This document shows positions 31,917 to 42,462 of a DNA stretch of 64,000 bases, piece after piece. Source of the DNA: Notospermus geniculatus. Taxonomy: Eukaryota > Nemertea > Pilidiophora > Heteronemertea > Lineidae. Each line of letters opens with the position of its first letter. Positions within the stretch are counted from its first letter, which is position 1. The notes under the pieces were generated by a model. It did no database searches, was not told the origin of the DNA, and worked only from the letters and a program-made list of their open reading frames with translations. Where the stretch lies: assembly GCA_002633025.1 (NCBI GenBank), contig NMRB01002017.1:68355-132354 (forward strand), written 5' to 3'. Both the position numbers and the translations under genes were made by a program.

Positions 31917-32262
31917 TGGACCCCCTGTGCTAGGAACATTGAAATAGACTCAATCACTCCAAGAGTGCAGCACCTGACAGGACAGATCATGACGTCCCGC
32001 ACGTCATTTCTGAATGCTGTGACGTGACTCAAAAAAATTAAGTTGTTCCAGTGATCATGACGTCGGGAAAGAATTTGATTTTTTTGTCTTACGTCAAGAC
32101 ATCACGAAATGACATGTGGGACGTCATGACGCTGCCCCGTCAGGTGCTGCACTCTTTTGGAGTGATATCGTCTATTAGTGCCAAATTCACGGTTGATTTT
32201 ACAGATTTGTTGCCAAAAGGGGAGGCGCGTGCCCGGGGCACCCCCTCTGTATCCGCACCTGT
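31917..32262. repeat. BamHI-rep copy split by a foldback
   Basis: The left part, CCCCCTGTGCTAGGAACATT (31919-31943), and the right part, TTCACGGTTGATTTTACAGA through GTATCCGCACCTG (32175-32262), are contiguous in other copies such as 53600-53724. The intervening 31944-32174 is an inserted palindrome. Confidence 0.65.
31944..32174. mobile_element. FB-8, foldback rich in TGACGT motifs (231 bp)
   Basis: The outer arms ATAGACTCAATCACTCCAAG and AAGAGTGCAGCACCTGACAG pair with the right end at high identity. The subterminal stretch ATGACGTCCCGCACGTCATT is mirrored as GACATGTGGGACGTCATGAC. At least six TGACG/CGTCA half-sites lie in 130 bp. Confidence 0.75.
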
Positions 32263-32671
32263 ACTTTCCCAAATCCCTACCCCAGCTTCAGTGCTTCCTA
32301 CATATGAAGCAAGTCTTCATATTACAGTCATCAAGTCCTCCCCATCTCCACTGGAATCTAAGTTCATAATATCTCATCTTCTGGCAAATTACCCATATTT
32401 GATGTCAAGATCCCGAACCCAGAACAGCACTGTGTCATCCTGAGAGATATTGGAGAGCTCTCATTATAAACTCGTTGTCAGCTGTCTCTGTTTTATCATT
32501 CACACGTTTTTTTGACGTGTTAGTATTTTTCTGGGTTCATTCACTTCACGTCATGCAATCCAGCGATTCCAGCGACTCAGGCTGGCCGTATGTCCCCTTC
32601 TCCTTTCTCAGGCTGGTTCACATTCACTGTACACTTGATAAAGTTCAGGGGGCCTTATTCACAAAGCTCTC
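32263..32671. other. Unannotated stretch with open but unsupported frames
   Basis: A 130-codon frame runs from the preceding foldback into unique DNA. It has no recognisable domain and is not called as a gene. Confidence 0.4.
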
Positions 32672-32859
32672 TTATGCCCCCATCACACTGAGCTAGTTCT
32701 CAGTACGTTTGAAAATGTTGCAGAACTGGCTCAAACTGTGTGCAAACGGAGTGGACGTAGTGGCAACTTTTTACAGTCTTTTTACGAACTTCATGGACGA
32801 GCGCGGACGGGAAGGGTGCTCCAGCACTTCGAGACATTTGGCCAACATTACATGTTCTT

Positions 32860-34130
32860 TTTTTTTTTATATATAATAACTTTTATTATCTCAAAATGAA
32901 ATAAATAGGTGACATGAAACAAGCAAATCAATGCTTAAAACACATGTCTCCTAAGTAGATACATCGTTAGTTTACAAAGGAAGTAAAGTAATTGAATAAT
33001 AACCAGAGAAACTGGTGAAGAATAATTCACGCTATGATAGCCTAAGGGGTAATTATTATTTAAATCTTTTTGTTCGTAAAATGAAATGTTGCACGATTTT
33101 GAAAAGTGCCTTATTATCTTCTAGGGTTAATCTATTGTTTCCATATAAAAATTCGTTTAAAGTATTAGGAATCTCCTTGGGTGGTAAAAAATGTTCTGCT
33201 AATTCATCTTGCATTTGTATCTGCTGTGTTTTAAAGAATGGACATTCAAAAAAGTAGTGTGCTGGGTCTTCAATAGCATTGTTCAAACAATGAGTACAAC
33301 GTGGATTATCCCTCACGTGATTAATATATAAATGATAATTAAGTGCACTACAATTATTTCTTAAACGACAATGGTGAATGTGACTAAATCTATTATTACT
33401 ATATGAGTACCAAGCAGGTGGGGAAACAGGTAATAATTGGGTCAAGATTTTGTTTTTGAAAATGGATCTAGAGATTGAGACTCCCTTGTATCATGAGGCA
33501 GCCGGTTCCACTCCCTTGTTGTCGTAGGAAAAAAGGATTTATGAAAAGATTCTGTGTGACAAAAGAAAGAAGTGATATCATCCTGGTTTCTTAAATTATA
33601 TCTCTGATTTTCTATCCTGGGTGGAACCAGCTGAATCAGATACTCAGGAGCCTCACCATGTAATATTTTATAGTACATAATCAAACGATGTAATTTGCGA
33701 CGATCTTTAAGTGGTAGATACCCAGATTCCTTATACAGATTTAAAGTTGAGCAGCTAACTGTCAAACCGGTTATAATTCTTAGTGCTTCAATTTGAACTT
33801 TCTCTACTTTTTGTGCCAAGTAATCAGGAATACCATCCCAAACAACGTCAGCATATTCAAGAATGGGTCTGATAAAAGAATTGTATAAGGTTTCCAAATG
33901 TTTTCTATTGATTTTATATTTCAGATTTCTTAATATACCAATGCGTTTCAAAGCTTTTGAAGTAATAGATTCAATGTGATCATTCCAAGTTCCAGTATTA
34001 TTCAAAATCAGACCGACGTGTTTATGGTGAGAAACAAAATCTACTGGTTGTTGATCGAAATAGAGACGTATTTGGGATGGTACATGTTTTCTGCTCATCA
34101 ACATTGATTCAGTTTTTGTTGCATTAAAAG
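32860..34130 (-). mobile_element. 5'-truncated LINE (about 1.27 kb) with 12-bp target duplication
   Basis: On the minus strand the insertion runs from 34130 to about 32860. It holds the C-terminal part of ORF2, then about 185 bp of 3' UTR, and ends in an A-rich tail seen as the T-run at 32858-32868 with a TA-rich stretch beside it. The flanks TTACATGTTCTT are perfect 12-mers. 5' truncation, an A-rich 3' end and a target duplication of this length are the hallmarks of target-primed reverse transcription. The host DNA is a MITE-C, so the LINE is younger than that MITE. Confidence 0.9.
33056..34130 (-). pseudogene. LINE ORF2 C-terminal fragment (reverse transcriptase end and zinc-knuckle), frameshifted
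   Basis: The open frame enters at 34130 with FNATKTESMLMSRK, a block that in LINE ORF2 proteins lies just downstream of the catalytic YxDD box. The catalytic residues themselves are therefore missing. Next come the RT thumb-like region (HKHVGLILNN, LEYADVVWDGIPDYL, RRKLHRLIMYYKILHG) and YNLRNQDD. The frame stops at 33442-33444. Reading continues one base out of phase from about 33460 as FKNKILTQLLP, and carries a C-terminal C-x2-C-x9-H-x4-C knuckle (CTHCLNNAIEDPAHYFFEC) before ending at 33056. The shift is best explained by one extra T in the run near 33460. The domain order fits the Jockey/CR1/L2-type LINE assemblage, but the exact clade is uncertain. It cannot encode a working enzyme. Confidence 0.9.
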
Positions 34131-34213
34131 TTACATGTTCTTGCCCGTTTTACGATTTTTTGGGGGACGGGACAGGACGTTTTGAGAACTACTTTAGTCT
34201 TACAGTACCTTTA

Positions 34214-35570
34214 GCATCTGCGGTGTTCAGCAGGACTGCAAGACGAGAGGGAAAGACTTGGTCCCCTCCGGTCCTCAACCCCGCGTATCTACTGTATATA
34301 CATGTAGACCTGCCAATTTGCTCTGTGTTCAACTACGCCCCTCAAGCAACAACCCAACTCCAGCGGTGGAATGCTGCGGCCGTATTCAACAGCATTTACA
34401 ACAGTTCTCATCAACATGTAATCCTCATTCCTCAGAGTCCAACTTCACCACAGAAACCATCAGACTCGGCCAGACATGGAATTCGACATGACCAGATGCA
34501 GACGGTAGCAGCCTAAGACGAGGTACAAAAAGTCCTCGACTGCTCAAAGAGCGAACATGATCGTAGTCTGACTTTTTTGTGAGCGATGTGGCGGTGTGGT
34601 ATTGAGTTACTACCAACATGTAGAGTTCTTTGACTGGTACATCTAGATGGCAAGGTTTGGCCTTGTGTGAAACCTCTGGCTTTTTCCTGGGTTTTGCTGG
34701 ACCAGGAAACAGCAGCATCTATTAAGGCACAGGATTGTATACAATCTATTATACGCACACCGGTCACCTATCCACGTAGTGACCGCGCTCTCCGTTGCTT
34801 AACTTCTAGCGCCGAGGCCAACGCGCTATCCACTAGGCAATAAAGGAAATCCTCCATGGCCAGCGGGTTAAGCCGTGCCATATAGTAGCTGCAAGGGGTT
34901 CAATGCACACAACTACATCTGAACATTCCCTGACGTGGTCTACTCACCTAGCTGTGTTATTTCACACCAACCAAGAGTGGCATAACTATGACATGGTATT
35001 GGTAACCTTCAGCGACACTTGCATGGCTTATGTTGAAGTCTTAGACATCACTCTATCATGTCTGAAATTACTTTGGTACGAGAACAACCGAGGCCAAACA
35101 GAGGTGGTGGTTCGTACCGCCTTCAACTGACCAGTCCAGAGGCACGTTCACCAGCAGTTGTCTTGGACGAGGTGAGATGGTCAGCAGTAGAGACCACGCA
35201 GTCCATCCTCAACGACATCAGCGCAAAAATAAACAGATCATAAGAGCGGTCAGTGCTATCAGCCCCGGACAAGCACACGAAGTGGCTGATTGCCATTCAG
35301 ATTTGCCCGATCCATCTTCATTGTAGAGAAGAAAAAAACCAGCGAGCCGGCTTCCACCAGGCATGAATGTTGGTACGATCCTCGAGGGACATGGCGAAGC
35401 AGTTGTACTCTCCAAGGCAACATAGGTTGGTATCACGATAATAATGGTAAGCAAACAAACGTCCCTGCTGTTCAAGGAAATTTGGTTGCCAATGTTTGTC
35501 ATGATGTCTTCCTTTGGAAGGACATTTTTAACTTCTTGGTTTTGGGCTGAGGACTGATAACATTGACTAA
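34214..35570. other. Unannotated 1.35 kb, tRNA-like scrap at about 34745-34830
   Basis: On the minus strand near 34840-34800, TTGCCTAGTGGATAGCGCGT looks like the 5' half of a tRNA-Arg/Trp-like A box. No B box follows, so at most it is a decayed tRNA-derived fragment. The remaining sequence shows no repeat or gene. Confidence 0.35.
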
Positions 35571-36209
35571 AGACATTCTAGGAGGCAACTGGAGCCTCTG
35601 CTATGAAAGAGCTGCCAGCCAGTGATTGTAGTGTCCTTTCCAAATGATATAAAGCCAGGCGTACATCACACTTGCGACTGGATACAACTATTGCCACTGA
35701 GCTACCTGGTGACTGGGAGGATCTAGCTGGAACTGAAGGCGACTGATCAGTCGCGAGAAACGGTCGATGTATGCACCTTGCGACTTGCTGGAACTGAGAT
35801 TTTGCCAGTCACTGCGAGTTGCATACATGTTCAACTTTCTAGCGATTAGTTGTACCCAGTTTCGTTCCGCCGCTGCGATGTACGCGGGCTTGCGACTGAT
35901 CAGTGCCAGTTTTCTGAGCCTGAGTCTCATCGACTCGCAACGCCCCAGATGTTACCTGAGTTGCTGCCAGTCGCAAGTGCGATGTACGCAGTCAGGACAT
36001 GATGACTGACTGGATCCTCCCAGTTTTGCTGAGTTGCTGAATTTGCGATGTGCGCACAGCGCGTACGTCACCAGTGACTGATCAGATCAGTTACTTCCAG
36101 TCGCATTTTAGTGCAATGTCCCCCTGGCTACAGACATTCTAGAGGCACCTGGAGCCTCTGCTATGAAAAAGCTGCCAGCCAGTGATTGTAGTATCCCTTC
36201 CAAATGATA
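35571..36209. repeat. 78-bp direct repeats flanking a MITE-B
   Basis: 35571-35649 and 36132-36209 (AGACATTCTAG to CCAAATGATA) are about 92% identical in direct orientation. They sit immediately outside the MITE-B at 35653-36129. The arrangement mimics a very long target duplication, but a tandem duplication with the element at its joint is the simpler reading. Confidence 0.8.
35653..36129. mobile_element. MITE-B copy (477 bp)
   Basis: It begins AGCCAGGCGTACATCACACT and ends GTCCCCCTGGCT. The module order is the same as at 29945. Internal GCGACTGATCAGTCGC and GACTGATCAGATCAGTTAC palindromes are present. No coding capacity. Confidence 0.8.
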
Positions 36210-36662
36210 CAATCGACATGAATGGAGGAATGGTTGGGGGATGTCGATGACCGCTGGCTGGAAGGCGGAGAAGAATAGGTAACCATTTGTCTCTGGTAAC
36301 ATAAGCAATATGATGTTGTGTTTGCCCAACTCAGGAATGTTAACACTCATTCTTTCATTATGTTAGATATGAATGATATGGTATTTTAAGGTTTGCGTGT
36401 TGTCATTATAAACATGAACGTGTTGTTCCACACTCCGGGGTATCCGGTGGAAAGAATACAAGGTTGAATGATTGCCACCTCCATCATAATAATAGCTGAA
36501 ATTTTGGCATGTAGGCCTATTTGTAGAGTGATGAAAAGTTTACACATAAGAACAATGGCCAGGTGTATTGGTGGAGTTCCAGCCCCCAGCCCCAGAACCT
36601 TAACCCCTCTCACTTCGAACCACAGGAGGATAGTGCAGTACAAACACCCAACAAAAGTCCAG

Positions 36663-36772
36663 GGCCGACCGCCAAGAAACTCCGATAGCACTAACAGTGC
36701 CTAACAGAGAGGTATTACAGAATTTCTCTGTTACGCCTTGTTAGTGCTATCGGAGTTTCTTGGTGGTCAGCC
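36663..36772. mobile_element. FB-9, near-perfect 110-bp hairpin
   Basis: GGCCGACCGCCAAGAAACTC pairs with GAGTTTCTTGGTGGTCAGCC. The inner part ATAGCACTAACAGTGCCTAA pairs with TTACGCCTTGTTAGTGCTAT. The arms are about 48 bp with few mismatches and a loop of about 15 bp. Size and symmetry fit a small MITE, or the stem of a hairpin transcript. Confidence 0.75.
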
Positions 36773-36901
36773 GAACTCGCATGAACACCTTGGTTTCACT
36801 GGTTCTAGCTGAATTGTTCTGGTAAGCATGGACTCCTTGATCTATCTTGGCAACCAAACCCAAACAACTACCCTGTTTTCGTAAGACCCCCTTGTTCCCT
36901 T

Positions 36902-37265
36902 TAGGAGCCGTGATAGCCGAGTGATTATCACGTCCCCTTAACAAGCGGCAGGTTCTCGGTTCGAATCTGGCCTGGGCCATATGGGATTAATCATCCCTGG
37001 TTCTTCACGCCCGTGGCATGGGACAGTCAGCCATAGGGCCGTATTCTAGAAGCTTCCTAACTCTAAGGTTTACATTTAGCTATTGTTTGCAGGGCAAAAT
37101 ACAAAAGGTTAAAGTGGACCTTAGAGTAAAGGAGGCTTCAAGAATGTCTTGTACCTTGTTTCTTTGCAAGGGCAAGTGGAAGACCCCATCCAAGTGAGGA
37201 GCATGAGTAGCTTGTGATGACCTTTTCCATTCTTACCAGGGCCAATAATGCTTCGACTTCAACCT
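36902..37265 (+). mobile_element. SINE-2 copy interrupted by MITE-H
   Basis: The head TGATAGCCGAGTGATTATCA, the B box GGTTCGAATCTGG and the body with TTTCTTTGCAAGGGCAAGTG are all present. The body is broken at about 37033, where other copies read AGTAAGCCGTGGTGCCTTGTACC. The 3' end near AATGCTTCGACTTCAACC is diverged. Confidence 0.8.
37033..37148. mobile_element. MITE-H copy 2, inserted in SINE-2
   Basis: GGGCCGTATTCTAGAAGCTTCC and its inverted partner GGAGGCTTCAAGAATG frame the insert. The shared interior CTATTGTTTGCAGGGCAAAATACAA is the inverse of the copy at 27441. It interrupts SINE-2 at a defined point and is therefore younger than that SINE. Confidence 0.7.
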
Positions 37266-37627
37266 GTGTGGCACGAATCACCACATGATACAGCCACTAC
37301 GTGAATGGCATTTCCCTCTCAATTCGCATGCTCTATGGTTTCAACACAACACAGGCATGAACACCACCCACACCGCCAAGTCAGCCAGCCCACACTACAT
37401 GCACTCAGGAAGTCATCGAGATCGTCTCATGTCAACCACCTTCCAAGACATCAATCTCTATCAAGATGACTGACTCATCCAACAGAACAAATCATCGCAA
37501 ATATTTGCATCAATTCCTTCAATCACTGCCATCAAAGACTAAGATACTGAGGTATTCTGTATGGAACCGGCGAGATAAATCATGAACCATGAGAAACTGG
37601 ACCAAATCATGCAGCTCAATCAATGCC

Positions 37628-37740
37628 ATGGTGTATGGGGACACCAAATAGTGGACTTGAATGGTGTATTGTGTATGGGGTCACCAAATCACGGACTTGA
37701 ATGGTGTATTGTGTGTGTGTGTGTGGGNTATCTCAAAATA
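37628..37740 (+). repeat. 41-bp tandem repeat merging into (GT)n, with an N
   Basis: GGACTTGAATGGTGTATTGTGT and GGGGNCACCAAATNNNGGACT recur at a spacing of about 41 bp. The last unit runs into GTGTGTGTGTGTG. One undetermined base is at 37728, so the microsatellite length is unreliable. Confidence 0.8.
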
Positions 37741-38057
37741 TCAAATTGGTGATATCGATATCACCATGACCCCAACATCTCAGATCAAAAGTAATCAGTC
37801 CATTCGATTCCTAGGGTATGAAAACCTCAGGGTAGAACTTGTTTCTGTTGCTCTAGGTGTTAAAGGAGCCGAGTTATGGCATCAGATAAAAGCGTGACGG
37901 ACAAAATATCATGTCTGATATGTTGATTACATCATGATGGAGGCATCTGATGTTGAAAATAATTAGCTCATTGGATTGCCCAGGTTGACAAACCTAGGGG
38001 TAGGTTGTGTTGCCAGAGCTGTAGCTGTTGAAGGAGATAAGATATGGAGGCGTGACA

Positions 38058-38165
38058 GACCGGACACACACACAGATACACAGATACACACACACACACA
38101 CACACAGACAGACACCATGACCAACCACAATATGGTTCCCGATCTTCATGATCGGGAACCATAAA
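38058..38165 (+). repeat. (CA)n/(GATACACA)n microsatellite followed by a 31-bp hairpin
   Basis: ACACACACAGATACACAGAT runs into (CA)n at about 38065-38110. TATGGTTCCCGATC and GATCGGGAACCATA then form a perfect 14-bp stem with a 5-base loop (about 38131-38163). Confidence 0.85.
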
Positions 38166-38980
38166 AAGTCACGTGAAAGTGGCATGCTTCTATTTGAAAT
38201 AATCTGATTGATGATCGACTCTACCACAACACTTGTTTTTCGTCATCTAACTTTTGCTAAGAAACTTTCTCGCATTTTTGTTCGAACAAAAATGTGAATC
38301 GACGGCTACGGTAGCTTTCGTGATTGTATGGCTTTAAAACAGCAGTCCCTGTTGCCCCAGGGATGCAGGTTCAATTCTATTCATCATGCGATTAAGTGAC
38401 TCTCTTTGGCAGTGCGACTTCCCTATGCTCCTGGCACTTTCTTAGAAACAGCTTTGTACAGAGCCAGCAATAGGAGGAGCTGTCAGCGAGTTGACCACTA
38501 GGTGTCACTAGGGCCCAATTCAATGCATCTAGCGGACCCGGTCATTATCGATCGAGCAGCGATCATAATAGATTTCCTGTACATTTGGTCCGCTAAGACT
38601 GTGCTGCCATCTGTTAGCAATATGCACGGCTGACTGCTCCTGTTCCATATTTGCCCCTTGGTTTTCAATTCAACGGTAAATTTTTTATGTTCAATGCCGT
38701 CATTGATCTCAGAAACCCTGTCGGCTAATGTTATCTCAATTCCTGCGCAAACGTGGCCACCGGTTCAGACCTCCCTCGGGAAAATCTACACTGACAAATT
38801 AAGTTAACCGTGATAGCCCTATCGCTTTCTTGGCAATTGCTAGCAGGTGGATTGCTAACATATATTGCCTCGGCACCTTGGGAAATAGCTCACGTTTTGA
38901 ATCTAAGAACTCGGCAAGAGAACAGAATGCTCGGAACGTTCAGGTTCCTGTGACGGGAGAGGGTTGAATTTGAGTTTCCC
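38166..38980. other. Unannotated 800 bp, nothing recognised
   Basis: A weak B-box-like GCAGGTTCAATTC lies at about 38367, without an A box. No gene found. Confidence 0.4.
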
Positions 38981-39436
38981 TTAAGCCCCTTTCAAACCGG
39001 GCCTATGTAGAGTTGTGTACTGCGGCATACCGACTACGCTGAGTTTACGCTGCCCTACGTGGCAATACCCCGAGGGATGCAAAGGGGTATGCGAGATGGA
39101 CGCAAAAAATGAAAGATGTTTAATTTTTTAGCGTACTTTTGGCGTAGAGCACTGGACGCAAAAAGTACGCAAGTCTACGCAACACTACACTACTGTACGC
39201 CATGTCTACGCAATAGTACGCTACCCTACGACAGTCCGACGAAAAATCCTTTGAGGCTGGCGTAGTGTTACACATGGAAGGGCGTAGTGTTGCATACTTT
39301 TGCTTAGTGTGGGTTCAGGGACTACGCCGATTCTGCGCACAGCAATATTTATTTTATAAGTACGCAGCCTAATTTCAGCATACTTGGTACGCCGCACAAC
39401 GCAACTCAACCCAGGTCCGGCGTGGAAGGGGCTTTA
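38981..39436. mobile_element. MITE-A copy 2 with TTA target duplication (450 bp)
   Basis: AGCCCCTTTCAAACCGGGCC at 38984 and GCGTGGAAGGGGCT ending at 39433 are the termini. TTA lies at 38981-38983 and 39434-39436. It aligns along its length with copy 1 but lacks about 55 bp of the middle. Confidence 0.85.
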
Positions 39437-39643
39437 GGCGGGACTCGGCCTTGTAAGTTTAAATCTGTGAAGGAGAACTCGGGGCAACAGATGCGAAAAG
39501 CAAGTTTTATTGGTTTTTCATTATTAATGAAATGAACAATTGCTTTTGCTCCAGGTACATTACAACACGGTAAGGTTTTCGTAAGATTTTCCACCTAACG
39601 TCAGGGTATGATTTTAATACAATGAATTCAAATATCAGGCAGC

Positions 39644-39784
39644 TAATGCCCCCATTGCACTGAGCTAGTTCTCAGTACGTTCTTGAAAATGTTGCCGAAC
39701 GGGCTCAAACTGTGTGTGAAAGGAGTGGACGTAGTGAGAACTTTTTACAGTCTTCATGGACGGGCTCGGACGGGAAGGGTGCAA
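39644..39784 (+). mobile_element. MITE-C truncated copy
   Basis: It begins TAATGCCCCCATTGCACTGA and continues through the shared CTTTTTACAGTCTT block. It ends at GGGAAGGGTGC, about half-way through the element. The missing half includes the second inverted terminus. Confidence 0.75.
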
Positions 39785-39886
39785 CAATGCAAATGGTACC
39801 CTGCTTCGTGTGATTCCTTCTCTGCGCTGTAGTGTAAGTCAGTGCCTTAGTGAATTCAAGTGGTAAAACCGAACCTAATATTCTGA

Positions 39887-40024
39887 AGGCAGGCGTACAT
39901 CGCACTTGCGACTGGAAGTAACTGATCTGATCAGTCGTCTCCAGTTCCTGCTAGATCCTCCCAGTTGCCAGTAGCTCAGTGGTGACTAGTTTTCTCCAGT
40001 CGCAAGTGTGATGTACGCTCCGCT
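39887..40024. mobile_element. MITE-B short derivative (138 bp)
   Basis: Both MITE-B ends are present (AGGCAGGCGTACATCGCACT and GTGATGTACGCTCCGCT), with only one internal GATCTGATCAGTCG module between them. It is a plausible internal-deletion product. Confidence 0.75.
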
Positions 40025-40720
40025 TTAGACAGACTAGGATGAAGACTCCGAAGGCCCACTTCCTCCACAGCACTTTCCATCACATTTTGCAGAGCGGTGT
40101 GGTTTGGAGCGTCCTTTGATGGTTTAGCAAATCATTTTGTGTGTTAGTTATCCCATTGCCTCTGGAAGCTGCACCACTCATCGCAAAACGCCATGGAAAC
40201 CACTCTAGTGGAAACAGGCCTTAAGGGTTACAGCTCAGAGCAGACCATAAGCCAGATCCCCGACATCATACCGCAACAAAACTGGATCTAATCCTGTATT
40301 TCTCCCAACAGACAATGATTTCCAATACGGTGATTTTCAATTGAACATCGAACCGTACTCAATCAATAAAGCCATTCCATCAATCGGGAAATCCCTTTGC
40401 GACTAATGCGCAGTGCATACAGATCAATATGATTGGCTGTTCCAGTGATTGGTTTATACCCGCTGTCCTAAAACATGACAGCTTGCACGATTGCTGATTT
40501 TGTCTGGGAGCTGTTGAGTACACGAGTTGTGTTGTAACAAACACAGGTGGTTGAACAAGTACAGTAGAAGAAGGTCCACTCGAACTCAGAGAGAGCTGTA
40601 AGGATCCACTTTCTTGGCCATCCACCTGTCAAAAATCTGGGATGACACCAACCGAAGTACCCAACAGGACCTCTCAGCTGACGGTTACTGAGCTAAAATC
40701 CGTACACACTGAGTATGGGG
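40025..40720. other. Unannotated 700 bp, nothing recognised
   Basis: No repeat relationship or gene seen. Confidence 0.4.
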
Positions 40721-40721
40721 T

Positions 40722-40983
40722 TTAAGGTACTGTCACACTGAAGTAGTTCTTAAAACGTCATGCCCTGTCCTAAAAAATCGTAAAACGAGCTAGAACGTGT
40801 AACGTTGGCCAAATAATGCCTCGAAGTTCTGAAGCACCCTTCCCGTTCGGGCCCGTCTATGAAATTCGTAAAAAGACTGTAAAAAGTTGCCACTACGTCC
40901 ACTCCGTTTGCACACAGTTTGAGCCCGTTTGGCAACATTTTCTCAGAACGCACTGAGAATTAGCTCAGTGAAAGGGGGCATAA
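40722..40983 (-). mobile_element. MITE-C copy, minus orientation
   Basis: It reads AGGTACTGTCACACTGAAGT at the left and GCTCAGTGAAAGGGGGCA at the right, the inverse of the 6161 copy. Flanking triplets are TTA (left) and TAA (right), so the exact duplication is ambiguous. The right TAA is shared with the next element. Confidence 0.8.
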
Positions 40984-41136
40984 GGCTACGGGTATACCGA
41001 ACGCGATCCGTTGTCCTGTGCGTCAAAGGCTTTGTTATTTTCCGCCACACTGCACGCAAACAAAGGCACTCAAAGCATAAATCGCATGCGTTGCCCTATC
41101 GCATGCGAATTCGCGTTCAGTATACCCGTAGCCTTA
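40984..41136. mobile_element. MITE-J (150 bp) abutting MITE-C
   Basis: GGCTACGGGTATACCGAACG and CGTTCAGTATACCCGTAGCC are perfectly placed inverted ends. The interior has GCATGCG and CGCATGCGAATTCGCG palindromes. The flank can be read as TAA/TTA, or as TA on both sides if the termini start with A. Confidence 0.75.
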
Positions 41137-41610
41137 GGGTCAGCATGTGAAATTGGCCAATTGGCGTCCGCAGAACTGACATATCATGATAGAGGACTTG
41201 GTTCTCAATTCATGATGATACCACAGAAATCTTTCGCAAGAATTGAAAGTTGCCAATTTTTCAGCTCAAGATCCCAACCCCACTGATGTATATACCAGAT
41301 GTAACAGTCTTAGACATGTTAGAATATTATCTATGTCTTGTCAGAGAGAAGACTTGCATCATAGTTGAATGATCATATACCATTAGAGAAAGACATTTAA
41401 ATCACGCTCCAAGCTTCTACAATTACCCTGCGGGAACCTTGTGCCGGGTCTCTGAAAGACTCGATGTGTTCAGTTCGAAACATTACGATCTTAACGACTG
41501 GGTAGAATTATCGGATGGGGAGTGGGGGAAATGTCTGCAGGGATGTTACGGGGATGGTTGTTCGGGTAACGCTCTGAGTGGCATAGTGGTTTGAGCAGCA
41601 TCTGTGGCCT
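41137..41610. other. Unannotated stretch, nothing recognised
   Basis: No repeat or gene recognised. Confidence 0.4.
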
Positions 41611-41613
41611 CTA

Positions 41614-42075
41614 AAGCCTTGCGACTGGATACAACTGGTCGCCACTGAGCTACCTGGCGACTGGGAAGAACTGGCTGGAACTGGCGGCGGTTGATCAGTC
41701 GCCAGAAATGGTCGATGTACGCACGCTTGCGACTAGCTAGAACTGAGAAATTACAGTCATTCCATGTTGCACATAACGTTCAACTATCTAGTGACTAGTT
41801 GTACCCAGTTTTGTTCAGTCGCTGCGATGTACGCGGGCTTGTGACTGATCAGTGCCAGTTTCCTGAACGAAATCGTGTCTCATCGAGTGTCAACGCCCTG
41901 GATGTTACCCGAGTTGCTGCCAGGCACAAGTGCGATGTACGCCGTCAGGACATGATGACTGATTGGATGCTGCTAGTTTTTCCCAGTTGCTGAATTTGCG
42001 CTGTGCATGAAGCATGTACATCAACAGCAACTGATCAGATGTTGCTTTCAGTTGGAAGTGCAGTGCGCGTCAGGG
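41614..42075. mobile_element. MITE-B copy, ends eroded
   Basis: CTTGCGACTGGATACAACTG starts the recognisable part and the full internal module series follows. The right end GTGCAGTGCGCGTCAGGGTA is diverged from the usual GTGCGATGTACGC terminus and is part of the duplication listed next. Confidence 0.75.
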
Positions 42076-42462
42076 TAGGACGTAGGCTCATCAGATAGGG
42101 AGCCGGCAAAACTCTCCTGAAGATATATTTTCCTGGCTGGAATGAGACCTATGTGATGCCGTTGGTGCCTCAAAACTTGGACCACATTCAAACCTGAGTG
42201 GGCTAAAGCATATCATCAAGGCAAAACGAGTGGGACCTCACCAGCGACCGATCGGATTGCTTCCAGTCGGAAGTGCAGTGCGCGCTAGGGTAGGACGTAG
42301 GCTCATCAGATAGGGAGCCGGCAACTCTCTTGACGATATATTTTCTTGCCTACAACGAGTCCTACACGATAACATTGGGATGCCTCAAAACTTGCACCAT
42401 GATCAAACCCGAGTGGGCTAGAGCACATCCGATCATCGAGGCAAAACGAGTGGGACACATGA
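42020..42462 (+). repeat. Direct duplication of about 215 bp that includes the MITE-B end
   Basis: 42045-42235 and 42255-42462 share CAGTGCGCG, GGGTAGGACGTAGGCTCATC, AGATAGGGAGCCGGCAA, TGCCTCAAAACTTG and GGCAAAACGAGTGGGAC, at about 80% identity. The unit includes the last bases of MITE-B (CAGCAACTGATCAGAT / CAGCGACCGATCGGAT). The duplication therefore happened after that MITE inserted. Confidence 0.75.

Larger units (their letters stand above)
32672..34213 (+). mobile_element. MITE-C copy split by a LINE, TTA duplication
   Basis: The left part 32675-32859 (TGCCCCCATCACACTGAGCT onward) and right part 34131-34210 (ending TCTTACAGTACCT) reconstitute a full MITE-C. TTA lies at 32672-32674 and 34211-34213. 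The LINE insertion is bracketed by TTACATGTTCTT (32848-32859 and 34131-34142), which is present once in unsplit copies as TTACACGTTCTA-like sequence. Confidence 0.85.

Noticed and set aside
34745-34845. tRNA-Arg/Trp-like sequence on the minus strand
   Set aside because: An A-box-like stretch exists, but no B box or cloverleaf can be formed.
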